This document shows, in pieces, positions 41,426-50,044 of a DNA stretch of 64,000 bases (positions within the stretch are counted from its first letter, which is position 1; each line of letters starts with the position of its first letter). This DNA is from Bacteroides faecalis. Lineage in GTDB: Bacteria; Bacteroidota; Bacteroidia; Bacteroidales; Bacteroidaceae. A model generated the notes under the pieces. It was not told where the DNA came from. It saw only the letters and a program-made list of their open reading frames with translations, and made no database searches. The stretch is from positions 124,001 to 188,000 of the forward strand of contig NZ_BHWB01000009.1 of assembly GCF_003865075.1 (NCBI RefSeq). The letters run 5' to 3'. A program made the translations under genes and the position numbers.

Positions 41426-42061
41426 TTACGCCAGCCGTGCGTCCAGCATCCGGTTATAACTTTTGCGCAGGGAGTCGATGAACGGAGTGGTGTCCGTACA
41501 ACGGTCGAACACCTTGCCACGCTTGGTGTACAGCGCATTGATTTTCAGACGGAACACTTCCTCGAAAACGCGGATAACATCCACAATTTTCAAATTCCGG
41601 CCTTCAGCCGTACCTATCGCACCGGCTGCCATCAGTGCGGCCACCAGTTCAATCAGGTCGCTGTCCGTACCGTTCCATGTCAGTGTGACGGAACTTTTGC
41701 TTCCGCTTCCCCGCACTGCTTCCGCATGGAATCCGGCAGACACAGTACCATGACGAAGCATCTCCTTCAGTATTTCCGCTTCCGCATCCAGCAACGCCAA
41801 CGTCTTGTCGATAAACACGTCATACAGGATATTGCGGCAATCTTCAGCCATTCCGTTGCAGGCCTGCCGCATAAAGGCCAGCTCTATTTTTGTGTAGTTC
41901 AGACAACGTAGCTGTCCCGTCAGGTCCCCTGCCGGTGAAAGCGTAGCAAGGCAGTTCACGAAATCGTCATAGGCAGCCGGCAACTCACCTAGCGCAGGTC
42001 CGGCACCGTTTGTATAAGAGGCGAACAGATTAAAAAGAGAGGTTTCCACCAATGTCTTCAT
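41426..42061 (-). CDS. rteC: RteC-domain regulator of the second element
   Basis: This 211-residue protein belongs to the RteC family by its C-terminal half: T-L-T-W-N-G-T-D-S-D-L-I-E-L-V-A-A-L-M-A-A-G and the later F-R-L-K-I-N-A-L-Y. It is shorter at the N-terminus than the 4367 copy. Placement directly after rteA-rteB reproduces the CTnDOT regulatory cascade, in which RteB activates rteC and RteC activates excision genes. The frame after its TAA continues for 21 codons containing the Y-A-N-S-R-Q-R-M-T motif. Confidence 0.8.
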   Translation of the reverse strand: MKTLVETSLFNLFASYTNGAGPALGELPAAYDDFVNCLATLSPAGDLTGQLRCLNYTKIELAFMRQACNGMAEDCRNILYDVFIDKTLALLDAEAEILKEMLRHGTVSAGFHAEAVRGSGSKSSVTLTWNGTDSDLIELVAALMAAGAIGTAEGRNLKIVDVIRVFEEVFRLKINALYTKRGKVFDRCTDTTPFIDSLRKSYNRMLDARLA

Positions 42062-42215
42062 CGTATCATGTTTTTAGGTTCCACAATTCAACTCTCCACT
42101 CATCCTGCCGGAATAAAGACAAGTGCCATGCCTGAAACAGTACACAGATAAAACATTGGAAATAAACCATATAGAAAGCAGTAAAAATGATGTGTACATA
42201 AAAGCATTGTGGATT

Positions 42216-42242
42216 GGACATGATGTGTCCGAATTTCGGACA
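42216..42242. promoter_or_regulatory. tandem inverted repeats upstream of rteC
   Basis: GGACA-TGATG-TGTCC is followed, sharing its right arm, by the perfect palindrome TGTCCGAA-T-TTCGGACA. It lies 5 nt after the rteB stop and about 155-180 nt upstream of the rteC start. This distance fits a binding site for an RteB/NtrC-type activator. A simple terminator is less likely because no T-run follows. Confidence 0.55.
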
Positions 42243-42246
42243 TATT

Positions 42247-43545
42247 CTAATCCAGACGATACTTCCTCAGTTTCAGATAAAGCGTGCTCCGGCTGATGCC
42301 CAGCAGCCGTGCGGCAGCCTTCCTGTCATTGCCCGTTGCCTCCAATGCTTTCAGAATGGTTGCCCGTTCCATCCGCTCGTCATTAAGTGAATACTCTCCC
42401 GGTTGCCTGCCTTTATCGGGAATGTCTATCTCCCCGGTGGTTATCCAGTCATCTTTAGCCAATAAGGTGGCCCGTCTGACAACCATCCTCAGTTCCCGTA
42501 TGTTTCCCGGCCACGAATAAGATTTCAACCGTTTCTGTACTTCGCGGTCAAAGCCTTTCACTTTCCTTGAGAACTCTTGATTGGCGGCATCCAGCATGAA
42601 TTCCGCCAACGGGATAATATCCTCAATGCACTCTGCCAGCAATGGTACATGCAACGGAAATTCATTCAGACGATGGAACAGGTCTTCCCGGAAACGTCCT
42701 TCGGCTATCGCCTTCTCCAGGTCCTCATTGGTAGCAGCTACCAGACGGATGTCCGTCTGAATCTCCTCTTTACCGCCTACGGGACGGTAGCGTTTTTCCT
42801 GCAAGGCACGCAACAGTGCCCTTTGTACTTCGGCATTCAGATTACCCACCTCGTCCAGAAACAGTGTCCCATGGTTGGCGGCGGCAAACATGCCCGTCTT
42901 GTTTTCCGTCGCTCCGGTAAAGGCACCCTTCACATGACCGAACAGTTCCGATGCCGCCAGTTCCTTCGGAAGTACCCCGCAATCCACTGCGATGAAAGAA
43001 GCATCCGACCGACCGCTCAACACATGTATCTGCCGGGCCACATACTCCTTGCCTGTCCCTGATGCGCCACGTATCAGCACGGCTAACGTATCCACCGGAG
43101 CCACCAGCCGGATATGCTCCTGCAATCTCAATGCCAAAGGGCTTTTGCTTGTATAGAATCTTTGTTTTGTATTGCCGTCCCTTCTCTTACGTTCCAATGC
43201 TTTCCGGATAATACCGAGTACCTTTTCTGTCTGCACAGGTTTGGGCAGATAGTCCACGGCACCTTTTTTAACCGCTTCCACGGCACCGGGTATATCCCCG
43301 TAGCCTGTCATGATGAGGAAAGGAATACGATAGCCATGTGTATTCATCCATTCCAGCAGTTCCATGCCATTGCCGTTGTCGAGACGAAAATCCGATAATA
43401 CCAGATCCACATCATGGTTGTCCAAAAACTCCTTTGCATTGTCCACGGATAATACATAACGAGCATTGATACCATTTTTCACCAGCCAGTTTGTGGTAGC
43501 ACGTGCATACACACGGTCATCCTCTACTATCAATACAGTTTCCAT
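42247..43545 (-). CDS. rteB: RteB-like sigma54-type response regulator
   Basis: This 432-residue NtrC-type regulator has three domains. The receiver domain (1-120) has the phospho-acceptor D in L-V-L-S-D-F-R-L and lysine in L-P-K-P-V. The AAA+ domain (about 140-370) has Walker A GASGTGKE, the GAFTGA loop and Walker B L-F-L-D-E-V. The Fis-type HTH (about 390-432) reads RKAAARLLGISRSTLYLKL. It overlaps rteA by 29 nt, so the pair is coupled. In CTnDOT the homologue responds to RteA and activates rteC. Confidence 0.9.
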   Translation of the reverse strand: METVLIVEDDRVYARATTNWLVKNGINARYVLSVDNAKEFLDNHDVDLVLSDFRLDNGNGMELLEWMNTHGYRIPFLIMTGYGDIPGAVEAVKKGAVDYLPKPVQTEKVLGIIRKALERKRRDGNTKQRFYTSKSPLALRLQEHIRLVAPVDTLAVLIRGASGTGKEYVARQIHVLSGRSDASFIAVDCGVLPKELAASELFGHVKGAFTGATENKTGMFAAANHGTLFLDEVGNLNAEVQRALLRALQEKRYRPVGGKEEIQTDIRLVAATNEDLEKAIAEGRFREDLFHRLNEFPLHVPLLAECIEDIIPLAEFMLDAANQEFSRKVKGFDREVQKRLKSYSWPGNIRELRMVVRRATLLAKDDWITTGEIDIPDKGRQPGEYSLNDERMERATILKALEATGNDRKAAARLLGISRSTLYLKLRKYRLD

Positions 43546-45907
43546 ATACTCTTTTCTTTATTCTTTTTGCTTTCTCTACAGCATGTTCCACAGCTTTAAT
43601 CAGTTCCTCTATTCTTTCGTCCGATAAGCCACCCCATTTTTCGGAAGGCATGGAAGCCATTTCCCTCAGTTCACTTTGGGGAATGTTTATACGGATCATT
43701 TCCCAAAGCGGCGCGGCTTTGTGTATGATACTTCCCAACTTCTTATAATCTCCCGTGGAAAAAGCGTCCCTTATTCCGGCAAGTTCACCCATGGTATCCT
43801 TTATGAACAGGTCCAGCATCTCTTCCACGTTTTCCTCTCCTTCCATGATGGCAGCAAAAGCAGGTCGATCCATCTGTGAAACTGCCGCCAGCAACTCTTC
43901 CTCAGAGAAAGGCTTATACAGACAGTCGGCAAAACCTGCGGTAAGATACTCTCCCTTTTTATCGGAACGTGCCGTGATGGCTATGACGGGAATCTCCCAT
44001 GCCCGGGGAATGTTCGAGGTCCTCAACAGCTCAAGGACCGAGAAGCCATTCGTACCGGGCATCTGTATGTCGGTCAGCAGAAGGTCGTATTTCTGTTTGT
44101 TCAGACAATCCATCAACTCCCGGACATCCGAGCAGCAGTCACAGTGAATCTGATTACGGGAAAGCATTTTACTGATGACTCCCAGCTGGATACGGTTGTC
44201 ATCAATGACCAGCACACGGATATCAACGGGCAATTCACAAACAGGAGAAAACTTCTCTTCCGGACAGACGGGGTGTCCGGCCGGTAGCATAGGCAGGAAA
44301 ACAGAAAAACGGCTGCCCTCACCGGGTACACTCTCCACTTCCACATGCCCCTGCATCAAGGATACGAGTCGGGCCGTGATTGCCAACCCCAACCCGAAGC
44401 CGGGGATATTACGCGCATTGTCGAGCCTTTCGAAAGCTCCGAATATCCGTTTTTTCTCCTCAAGGCCTATTCCCATACCCGTATCCAGGACAGAAATATG
44501 AAGATTTCCCGGCCGGTATTCCACCTCAAGAAACACCTTCCCGTGAAATGTGAACTTCAAGGCATTGGACAGCAGGTTGCCGACTATCTGCCGGATATGC
44601 GAGCTGTCACAGTTGACCATAACATCCAGACCGGAGAAAGATGCAGTGAACGCAAGTTTTTTCTGCCGGGCGGCAAGACGGTGGCTGTCCGCTATTTCTT
44701 CAAACAGAGTTTTCAAGCTGAAGAGTGTGTTTTTGGAGTGCGTCCCACCTTCATCCATCCGGTGATATTCCATCAGCGTGTCTACCAGAGCGAGCATATA
44801 ATCGGACGAATGCAGGATATTGTCCAGATAACCGACCCTGCAACTACCATCGCTTTCCGAAGACAACTGTTCCGCACAGCCTCTGATAGCTGCCAGCGGA
44901 GCACGCAGGTCATGGGCCACTGAGGCCATCAGCTCCTTACGTGAACGGAGCAATTCTCTATTCCGATTGTCGGACTGTTCAAATTCCCTCTCATACCGAA
45001 GACGACGGTTCAAATCCCGGTGAATGAGGATATACAATACAATTGCCAGTAAAGAGATAGACAAAGCCAAGCCGGCTACCACATAGTAGGAATTATTCCG
45101 TTCAAGGACAAAGGTTCTGTAGCGTGCAGCAAAACGTTCGTTATTCTCCCGTTCAAATTCAGAGACTATGCTGTTCATCCTTTCGTTCAGTTCCATGCCG
45201 CCAACGTATAAGCTGTCCATCTGTGCCTGTATTTGCACTAATCTTTCAGCCTGTTCCAAGGACAGAGAGTGGAGCATACATGTTGCCATTCCGATTGAAG
45301 GGACAATGAACAAAGAGCAATGCCTACATTCGCCATCTTCCTTCTGTCGCTGACAGGCAAATTTATTCTCTTTTAATGGAAAAATATCCCAAATTCCCTT
45401 CTTAGAACTATCTCTCGTACCGGATTTAAACAAGACCATATTCCTCTTTTGCTGCACAGCTTGTCTCCCAGCAGTCAAAATAATGGAAGGGATACTTTCC
45501 TGTACAATATCGCCAATACTCTGCAATTCATTGAAAGTATGCATTGTCTTGGAAAGAAGAATTTCTTTATTCCAAAGAAGAAGACACAATGAGTCAATAC
45601 GGTTTTTTTGTAAGGGAGTATGGACATACTCCTTTAGGAGTTGCAGACTGTCACAAACCCCATATCGTTTATAACTGTAGTTCTTCAAATCGTTGTCATC
45701 CCATGTTATGGCAATTTCCGCATGAGTAGAAAGATCCAATAGGCCTATGTAACTTTTTTCTGCTAGACTATGTATCGCTGCCAACTCCTTCTCTTCTTTG
45801 CGCAGCATGTGTCTTAGTACCTGTTCCTTGCGGAACTGATAGACAATGAAAGCTAACAGTAAAACTAAAATAGCATAACCGAAGCATATTTTTAACTTTA
45901 ACCACAT
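43517..45907 (-). CDS. rteA: RteA-like hybrid sensor histidine kinase
   Basis: This 796-residue membrane sensor has helices at about 8-25 and 283-303 flanking a periplasmic domain with a four-cysteine cluster (C-Q-R-Q-K-E-D-G-E-C-R-H-C...C). The HisKA domain has the phospho-histidine in S-V-A-H-D-L-R-A-P-L (about 346). The HATPase has N-box and G boxes (D-T-G-M-G-I-G; G-F-G-L-G-L-A-I). The receiver domain (about 575-695) has its D in L-L-L-T-D-I-Q-M-P, and an HPt-like C-terminus has I-I-H-K-A-A-P-L-W. All phosphorelay residues appear intact. It partners RteB. Confidence 0.9.
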   Translation of the reverse strand: MWLKLKICFGYAILVLLLAFIVYQFRKEQVLRHMLRKEEKELAAIHSLAEKSYIGLLDLSTHAEIAITWDDNDLKNYSYKRYGVCDSLQLLKEYVHTPLQKNRIDSLCLLLWNKEILLSKTMHTFNELQSIGDIVQESIPSIILTAGRQAVQQKRNMVLFKSGTRDSSKKGIWDIFPLKENKFACQRQKEDGECRHCSLFIVPSIGMATCMLHSLSLEQAERLVQIQAQMDSLYVGGMELNERMNSIVSEFERENNERFAARYRTFVLERNNSYYVVAGLALSISLLAIVLYILIHRDLNRRLRYEREFEQSDNRNRELLRSRKELMASVAHDLRAPLAAIRGCAEQLSSESDGSCRVGYLDNILHSSDYMLALVDTLMEYHRMDEGGTHSKNTLFSLKTLFEEIADSHRLAARQKKLAFTASFSGLDVMVNCDSSHIRQIVGNLLSNALKFTFHGKVFLEVEYRPGNLHISVLDTGMGIGLEEKKRIFGAFERLDNARNIPGFGLGLAITARLVSLMQGHVEVESVPGEGSRFSVFLPMLPAGHPVCPEEKFSPVCELPVDIRVLVIDDNRIQLGVISKMLSRNQIHCDCCSDVRELMDCLNKQKYDLLLTDIQMPGTNGFSVLELLRTSNIPRAWEIPVIAITARSDKKGEYLTAGFADCLYKPFSEEELLAAVSQMDRPAFAAIMEGEENVEEMLDLFIKDTMGELAGIRDAFSTGDYKKLGSIIHKAAPLWEMIRINIPQSELREMASMPSEKWGGLSDERIEELIKAVEHAVEKAKRIKKRVYGNCIDSRG

Positions 45908-46236
45908 AATGATACCGACTGTAAATTTATATAATGTTCACATCAATAAGTGCAATATCTGAAAAGGCAAAATAAAAAACTTATTAGTATATAGTGACAC
46001 TAATACTAAATCATCTTGTATTGATAAATTGCACTGATAATGTAGTGCTTTTAGCTGATTGACAATCAAATTTTACTATACATTAAAGCTCTTTTTGTTT
46101 TTATAATTACACGAACTTTTCAATTTTAACAATATTAAGAAGAGAAATAGAACATATAATTTGTATATAGTGTATCTAAAAGGAAATAAGAACAAATATT
46201 CACATTATAAAACGGAATAAAATAAGGTGTTTTTTT
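45908..46236. other. AT-rich intergenic junction
   Basis: No ORF. The stretch is very AT-rich with a weak inverted repeat ATTAGT...ACTAAT near 45984-46008. A poly-T/A tract (46222-46240) borders the truncated end of feoB. It is a candidate boundary between the second element and the chromosome. Confidence 0.4.
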
Positions 46237-48368
46237 TTAAAATCCTAACAGTTTCATCACCGGACTTATAAAATGACCTATTCTGCCGATATAGGAATTT
46301 TCCTGTTGTTTCAAGTTTCGGAAGGCAGTCAATTCCTTTATCTTCTGTTCTTTTGTTGAAAAGTCTTTTTCTGTCTGTTCTATCCGGCTGATTTCTTTGT
46401 CGAGGGCATCAAGCTTTTCAGAATGATGGGGATAATATCCAAGAAACCATACGATGACAGAAGCTACAAGAATGACACTTCCCCTTTTATGCAGATACTG
46501 TTTGGCTTTTTCCCACATATGTATACAGATGGCGCGTGTAGTAGGCATCCGGTAAGGAGGCAGTTTCATTACAAAAGGAACATCCTCGTTCTTGAATAAA
46601 AACTTTCTGAACAATCTGGCCATGCATACCGCAGCTGTAATACCTGTAAGGCATAAGACTAAAAGCATGGTTCCCGCATATTCCGCAAAAAAAGTTCCGC
46701 ATATTAATACATAGAGAGGCAGACGGGCACTGCAACTCATCAGAGGGACAGCCAGCATGGTTATCATGCGGCTACTCCGGCTTTCTATGGTACGGGTAGC
46801 CATTACAGCCAATACGTTGCATCCGAATCCCATAATCAGCAGAATGAACGACTTGCCATGCAAGCCCATTTTGTGCATCAATTTGTCCATAATAAATGCT
46901 GTCCGTACCATATATCCGAAATCCTCCATCAGTAATATGAAAAAGTACAGAATCAGAATTTGCGGCAGGAACACAATGATACCGCCCACACTGTTTATAA
47001 TTCCGTTAGTCAGCAAATCCGCCAACGGACCGGGAGCAAAATTCTCCTGTACCAGTTGTTCCATCCAGCTCATCCAGGAGTCGATCCATCCTTTAGGATA
47101 TTCTCCGATGACAAAAGTGGCTTCGAACATGAGCCATAGGAAGAAAATGAACAGAGAAAAACCAAGCAACTTGCTGGTGGCAATATGGTCAATCAACTTT
47201 GTTTTGTCTTTTTTATGCATGGGATTTTCATGATAAGTCTCCCGGAGTGCTCCTGATATAAAGCCATAACGGACATCTGTGAAAGCGGTTTCCGAATCAG
47301 TCTGCAACAAATCTTGAATGGTGTTTATAGCCTTTTCCCTCACTGCCATCAGCCGGGAATAATTCCCCCATCTCTTGACCATTCTTTCTATCTCCACATC
47401 CTTTTCCAATAGTTTGATGGCAAGGAAACGTTTGGAAAAACGCTCGGCTACGTTCCCGTAGATTTTCAATTCCTTATGCATTCTATCAATTTCCGTTTCC
47501 AGCGTATTGCCATAGTTTATGTGTATATGGCGCGTCAGCGGTTCTTTGCCTCATACACTTCTATGATTTTTTTCAGCAAGCTGTCTATGCCGAAACCGGT
47601 TTTACCGATAGTGGGTATAATCGGTACACCTATCATCCGTGCCAGAGATACATAGTCGAACCTGTCGCCTTTCTTCTCAAGTTCATCATACATGTTCACG
47701 GCAATGACCATGTGGGTATCCATGTCAATCAACTTGCTGGTAAGATATAGATTCCGTTCAAGATTCGATGTGTCAATCACATTGACAACAATGTCTGGCT
47801 AGTCCTCTTTCAAGTATTTACGGACATATAGTTCTTCCAGAATATAGGTGGACAAGGAATAAGTTCCCGGAAGATCTATGATTTTAAATGTATATTCGTC
47901 CTGGGTGAACACCTCTTCTTTGGCATCTACCGTGACTCCACTGTAATTGCCTACATGCTCATACGCTCCAGATGCAAAATTGAACATAGATGTTTTTCCA
48001 CAATTCGGATTACCGACCAGTGCGATATTGATAGTTTTCCCTCTGTCTTTAGCAAATCGAATAAAATCTTCGTGTGACAGAGTAGTAAGTGTATTAACCT
48101 GTGACTCCGTGTCTGTTATTGTACCATATTCGTGTTGATATTCATTCATGCTTACAACTTCCACCAGCTCTGCATCACTTTTGCTAAGAGAAACATTATA
48201 GCCCATCACCTTGTAATAGACAGGATCGCCCAAAGGCGCACTCCGGACAGCCTCCACTTCTTGTCCCTGTACAAATCCCATCTCGATAATGCGCTTTCTG
48301 AAAGGCCCTCTACCGAGTACTTTCGTAATGATTCCTTTGTCATCCCTTTTTAAATCAGAAAGTTTCAT
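46237..48368 (-). pseudogene. feoAB: feoAB fusion (ferrous iron transporter) with three lesions
   Basis: The FeoA SH3-like domain (residues 1-75) is fused to FeoB. The G-domain motifs are GNPNCGKTSMFN and D-L-P-G-T-Y-S, then N-M-Y-D (G4). Three lesions are present: an in-frame TAG at 47799-47801 right after Y-L-K-E-D, with the frame continuing P-D-I-V-V-N-V-I-D; a one-base frameshift near 47545 (after Y-E-A-K); and loss of the C-terminus, since the protein stops at K-L-L-G-F (46237) where family members continue with another gate and several helices. The membrane part that remains (46237-47481) has its G-F-G-C-N motif. As sequenced it cannot make a full transporter. Confidence 0.85.
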
Positions 48369-48405
48369 ATCAATATTTTAATGTTTGATTTTTATCTTTT
48401 ATCGG

Positions 48406-48442
48406 CAAAGTTAGAGCGGATTATTTGCAATCTTGTTGCATG
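48406..48442 (-). promoter_or_regulatory. feoAB promoter with metalloregulator-type operator
   Basis: The minus-strand -7 box TAACTTTG (48413-48406) is preceded, after exactly 10 nt, by the 19-bp imperfect palindrome CATGCAACAAGATTGCAAA (48442-48424). Confidence 0.75.
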
Positions 48443-48501
48443 TTTTTTTGTTGTTTCGATAAAAAACTGTAATTCAATAATTAATGTTATTTCTAAACAT
48501 A

Positions 48502-48538
48502 TTTGCAACAAGATTGCAAATAAAAAAATGTATTTTTG
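48502..48538 (+). promoter_or_regulatory. fur-type gene promoter with perfect operator
   Basis: The perfect 7-5-7 palindrome TTTGCAACAAGATTGCAAA (48502-48520), 10 nt, then the -7 box TATTTTTG (48531-48538). It is the inverted twin of the feoAB operator, so the divergent promoters share one regulator. Confidence 0.8.
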
Positions 48539-48567
48539 CAGTGCTAAAACAGATAAAGAATACTGCA

Positions 48568-48600
48568 TGGAAAAGGCGGTATAAAATACCGCCTTTTCCA
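48568..48600. promoter_or_regulatory. 15-bp perfect hairpin in the fur leader
   Basis: TGGAAAAGGCGGTAT-AAA-ATACCGCCTTTTCCA lies between promoter and start codon. There is no T-run, so a plain terminator is unlikely. A five-codon frame (ATG at 48567) overlaps its left arm. Confidence 0.6.
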
Positions 48601-48643
48601 CTTGATAGCTTTACTGATTGTTGAACTTTAAAAATTCATATCC

Positions 48644-49087
48644 ATGTCAATAAAGCAATGTGAAGACAGACTGCTGGACAGGGGACTACGTCCGACCCCG
48701 GCAAGAATCCTAACTCTACGTAAATTATCCGAACTGGAATATCCTGTTTCTCTGCTTGAACTTGAGACTATGCTTGACACATTGGACAAGTCTACCATTT
48801 CCCGTTCATTGGCTGTACTCCTGAAACGTCATGCCATTCATTCATTTGAAGATGGAAGCGGATCAACCAAATATGAGATTTGCAGAAGTACGGTGGAACA
48901 TTGTCCTATAGAAGAGCAACATGTACATTTCCATTGTGAAGCTTGCAACAGAACATTCTGTATGAAAGAGCATAAAATCCCAATAATCAGCCTTCCCAAT
49001 GGCTATGCAATCGAAAACATCAATTATACCATAAAAGGGGTATGTCCTGAATGCCAATGTCAACAACGAAAGGTATTGACAAATTAG
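48644..49087 (+). CDS. Fur-family metal-responsive repressor
   Basis: This 147-residue protein has an N-terminal winged helix (residues 1-80; R-G-L-R-P-T-P-A-R, then S-T-I-S-R-S-L-A-V-L recognition helix). The C-terminal dimerisation domain has the H-V-H-F-H-C metal motif and two structural C-x-x-C zinc pairs (C-E-A-C, C-P-E-C). It is Fur/Zur-like. Which metal it senses is not certain; a linked Zn/Cd-type exporter argues for zinc, and linked feoAB for iron. It is probably autoregulated through the operator at 48502, and also controls feoAB and the ATPase operon (inference from shared sites). Confidence 0.9.
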   Translation: MSIKQCEDRLLDRGLRPTPARILTLRKLSELEYPVSLLELETMLDTLDKSTISRSLAVLLKRHAIHSFEDGSGSTKYEICRSTVEHCPIEEQHVHFHCEACNRTFCMKEHKIPIISLPNGYAIENINYTIKGVCPECQCQQRKVLTN

Positions 49088-49130
49088 GAGAAAGACAATA
49101 CCACATAGGTGTAAATATTGAGTTTAATAT

Positions 49131-49174
49131 AGAAAGAGACTCCTTATAGTAATTCTTATGGAGTTACTCTTTCT
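49131..49174. terminator. convergent terminator between fur and map
   Basis: AGAAAGAG-CTCC arms pair with GGAG-CTCTTTCT around a loop of about 16 nt. It serves both converging genes. Confidence 0.65.
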
Positions 49175-49189
49175 TTATCATCATTGTTG

Positions 49190-50043
49190 TCAGTGGGCTA
49201 AAATTTCGGGCTCTGACTCTGTGATTAAAATGGTATACTCCCATTGTGCAGACGGCAGGCGGTCTTCTGTATAAACAGTCCATCCGTCTGATTGATCCAT
49301 CACGACTTTCCAAGTACCCATATTAAGCATCGGCTCTATGGTTAATGTCATACCAGGAACCAATAGCATACCTGAGCTCTTTCTACCATAATGCAACACT
49401 TCCGGCTCCTCGTGGAACTGTATTCCTACACCATGACCGCAAAAATCACGAACTACAGAAAAGCCATTGCGCTTGGCATGGCACTCTATTACATGACCTA
49501 CATCACCCAAAAAAGTAAACGCCTGAGCGGCTTGCACTCCCTTTTTCAGACACTCTTCAGTAACACGTACCAGCTTTTCTTTTTCTGAAGAGGTTTTCCC
49601 AATAATAAACATCCGTGAAGCGTCTGCATAAAAACCGTTAACTATCGTTGTACAGTCTACGTTTACAATATCACCTTCATGGAGCACCTGATTCTCATTA
49701 GGAATGCCGTGGCACACCACTTCATTAACCGAAATACAACAGCTATTCGGAAAACCGTGATACCCCAATGTTGCAGGAATACCCTGGTGATCCATGGTAT
49801 ATTCATACACCAAACGGTCTATTTCTGCGGTACTGATACCTTCCCGAATATTTTCCTCCACACAATCCAATACAGCTGTATTCAACAGTCCACTTTTCCT
49901 TATTCCTTCAATTTGTTCCGGCAATTTAATGAGTTTTCGTGAGGGAACCAGTCTGCCTTTTTTTCCCAATACATCACTTTTTTATCAACTTCTGTCAAAG
50001 GCATGCCCGGAATGGGATGCCATTGATACTTTGCTTTCTTCAT
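49190..50043 (-). pseudogene. map: methionine aminopeptidase type I, frameshifted near start
   Basis: This enzyme removes initiator methionine. All five metal ligands are visible: D in N-V-D-C-T-T, D in Y-A-D-A-S-R-M-F, H in G-H-G-V-G-I-Q-F-H, E in T-I-E-P-M-L, and E in Q-W-E-Y-T. The natural start is ATG at 50043 (MKKAKYQWHPIPGMPLTEVD...VMYWEKK). A run of seven A (49958-49964, minus strand) where eight would keep frame shifts it before G-R-L-V-P-S-R. Only a TTG at 49969 restores an open frame. The cause is a true lesion, slippage-based switching or a sequence error. It begins 1 nt after the ATPase stop, so it belongs to that operon. Confidence 0.75.
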
Positions 50044-50044
50044 C

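Noticed and set aside
47535..47780. A separate small GTPase gene
   Set aside because: It starts at a GTG 18 nt after an in-frame TAG and continues the FeoB G-domain in the same frame, so it is the middle piece of the broken feoAB gene.
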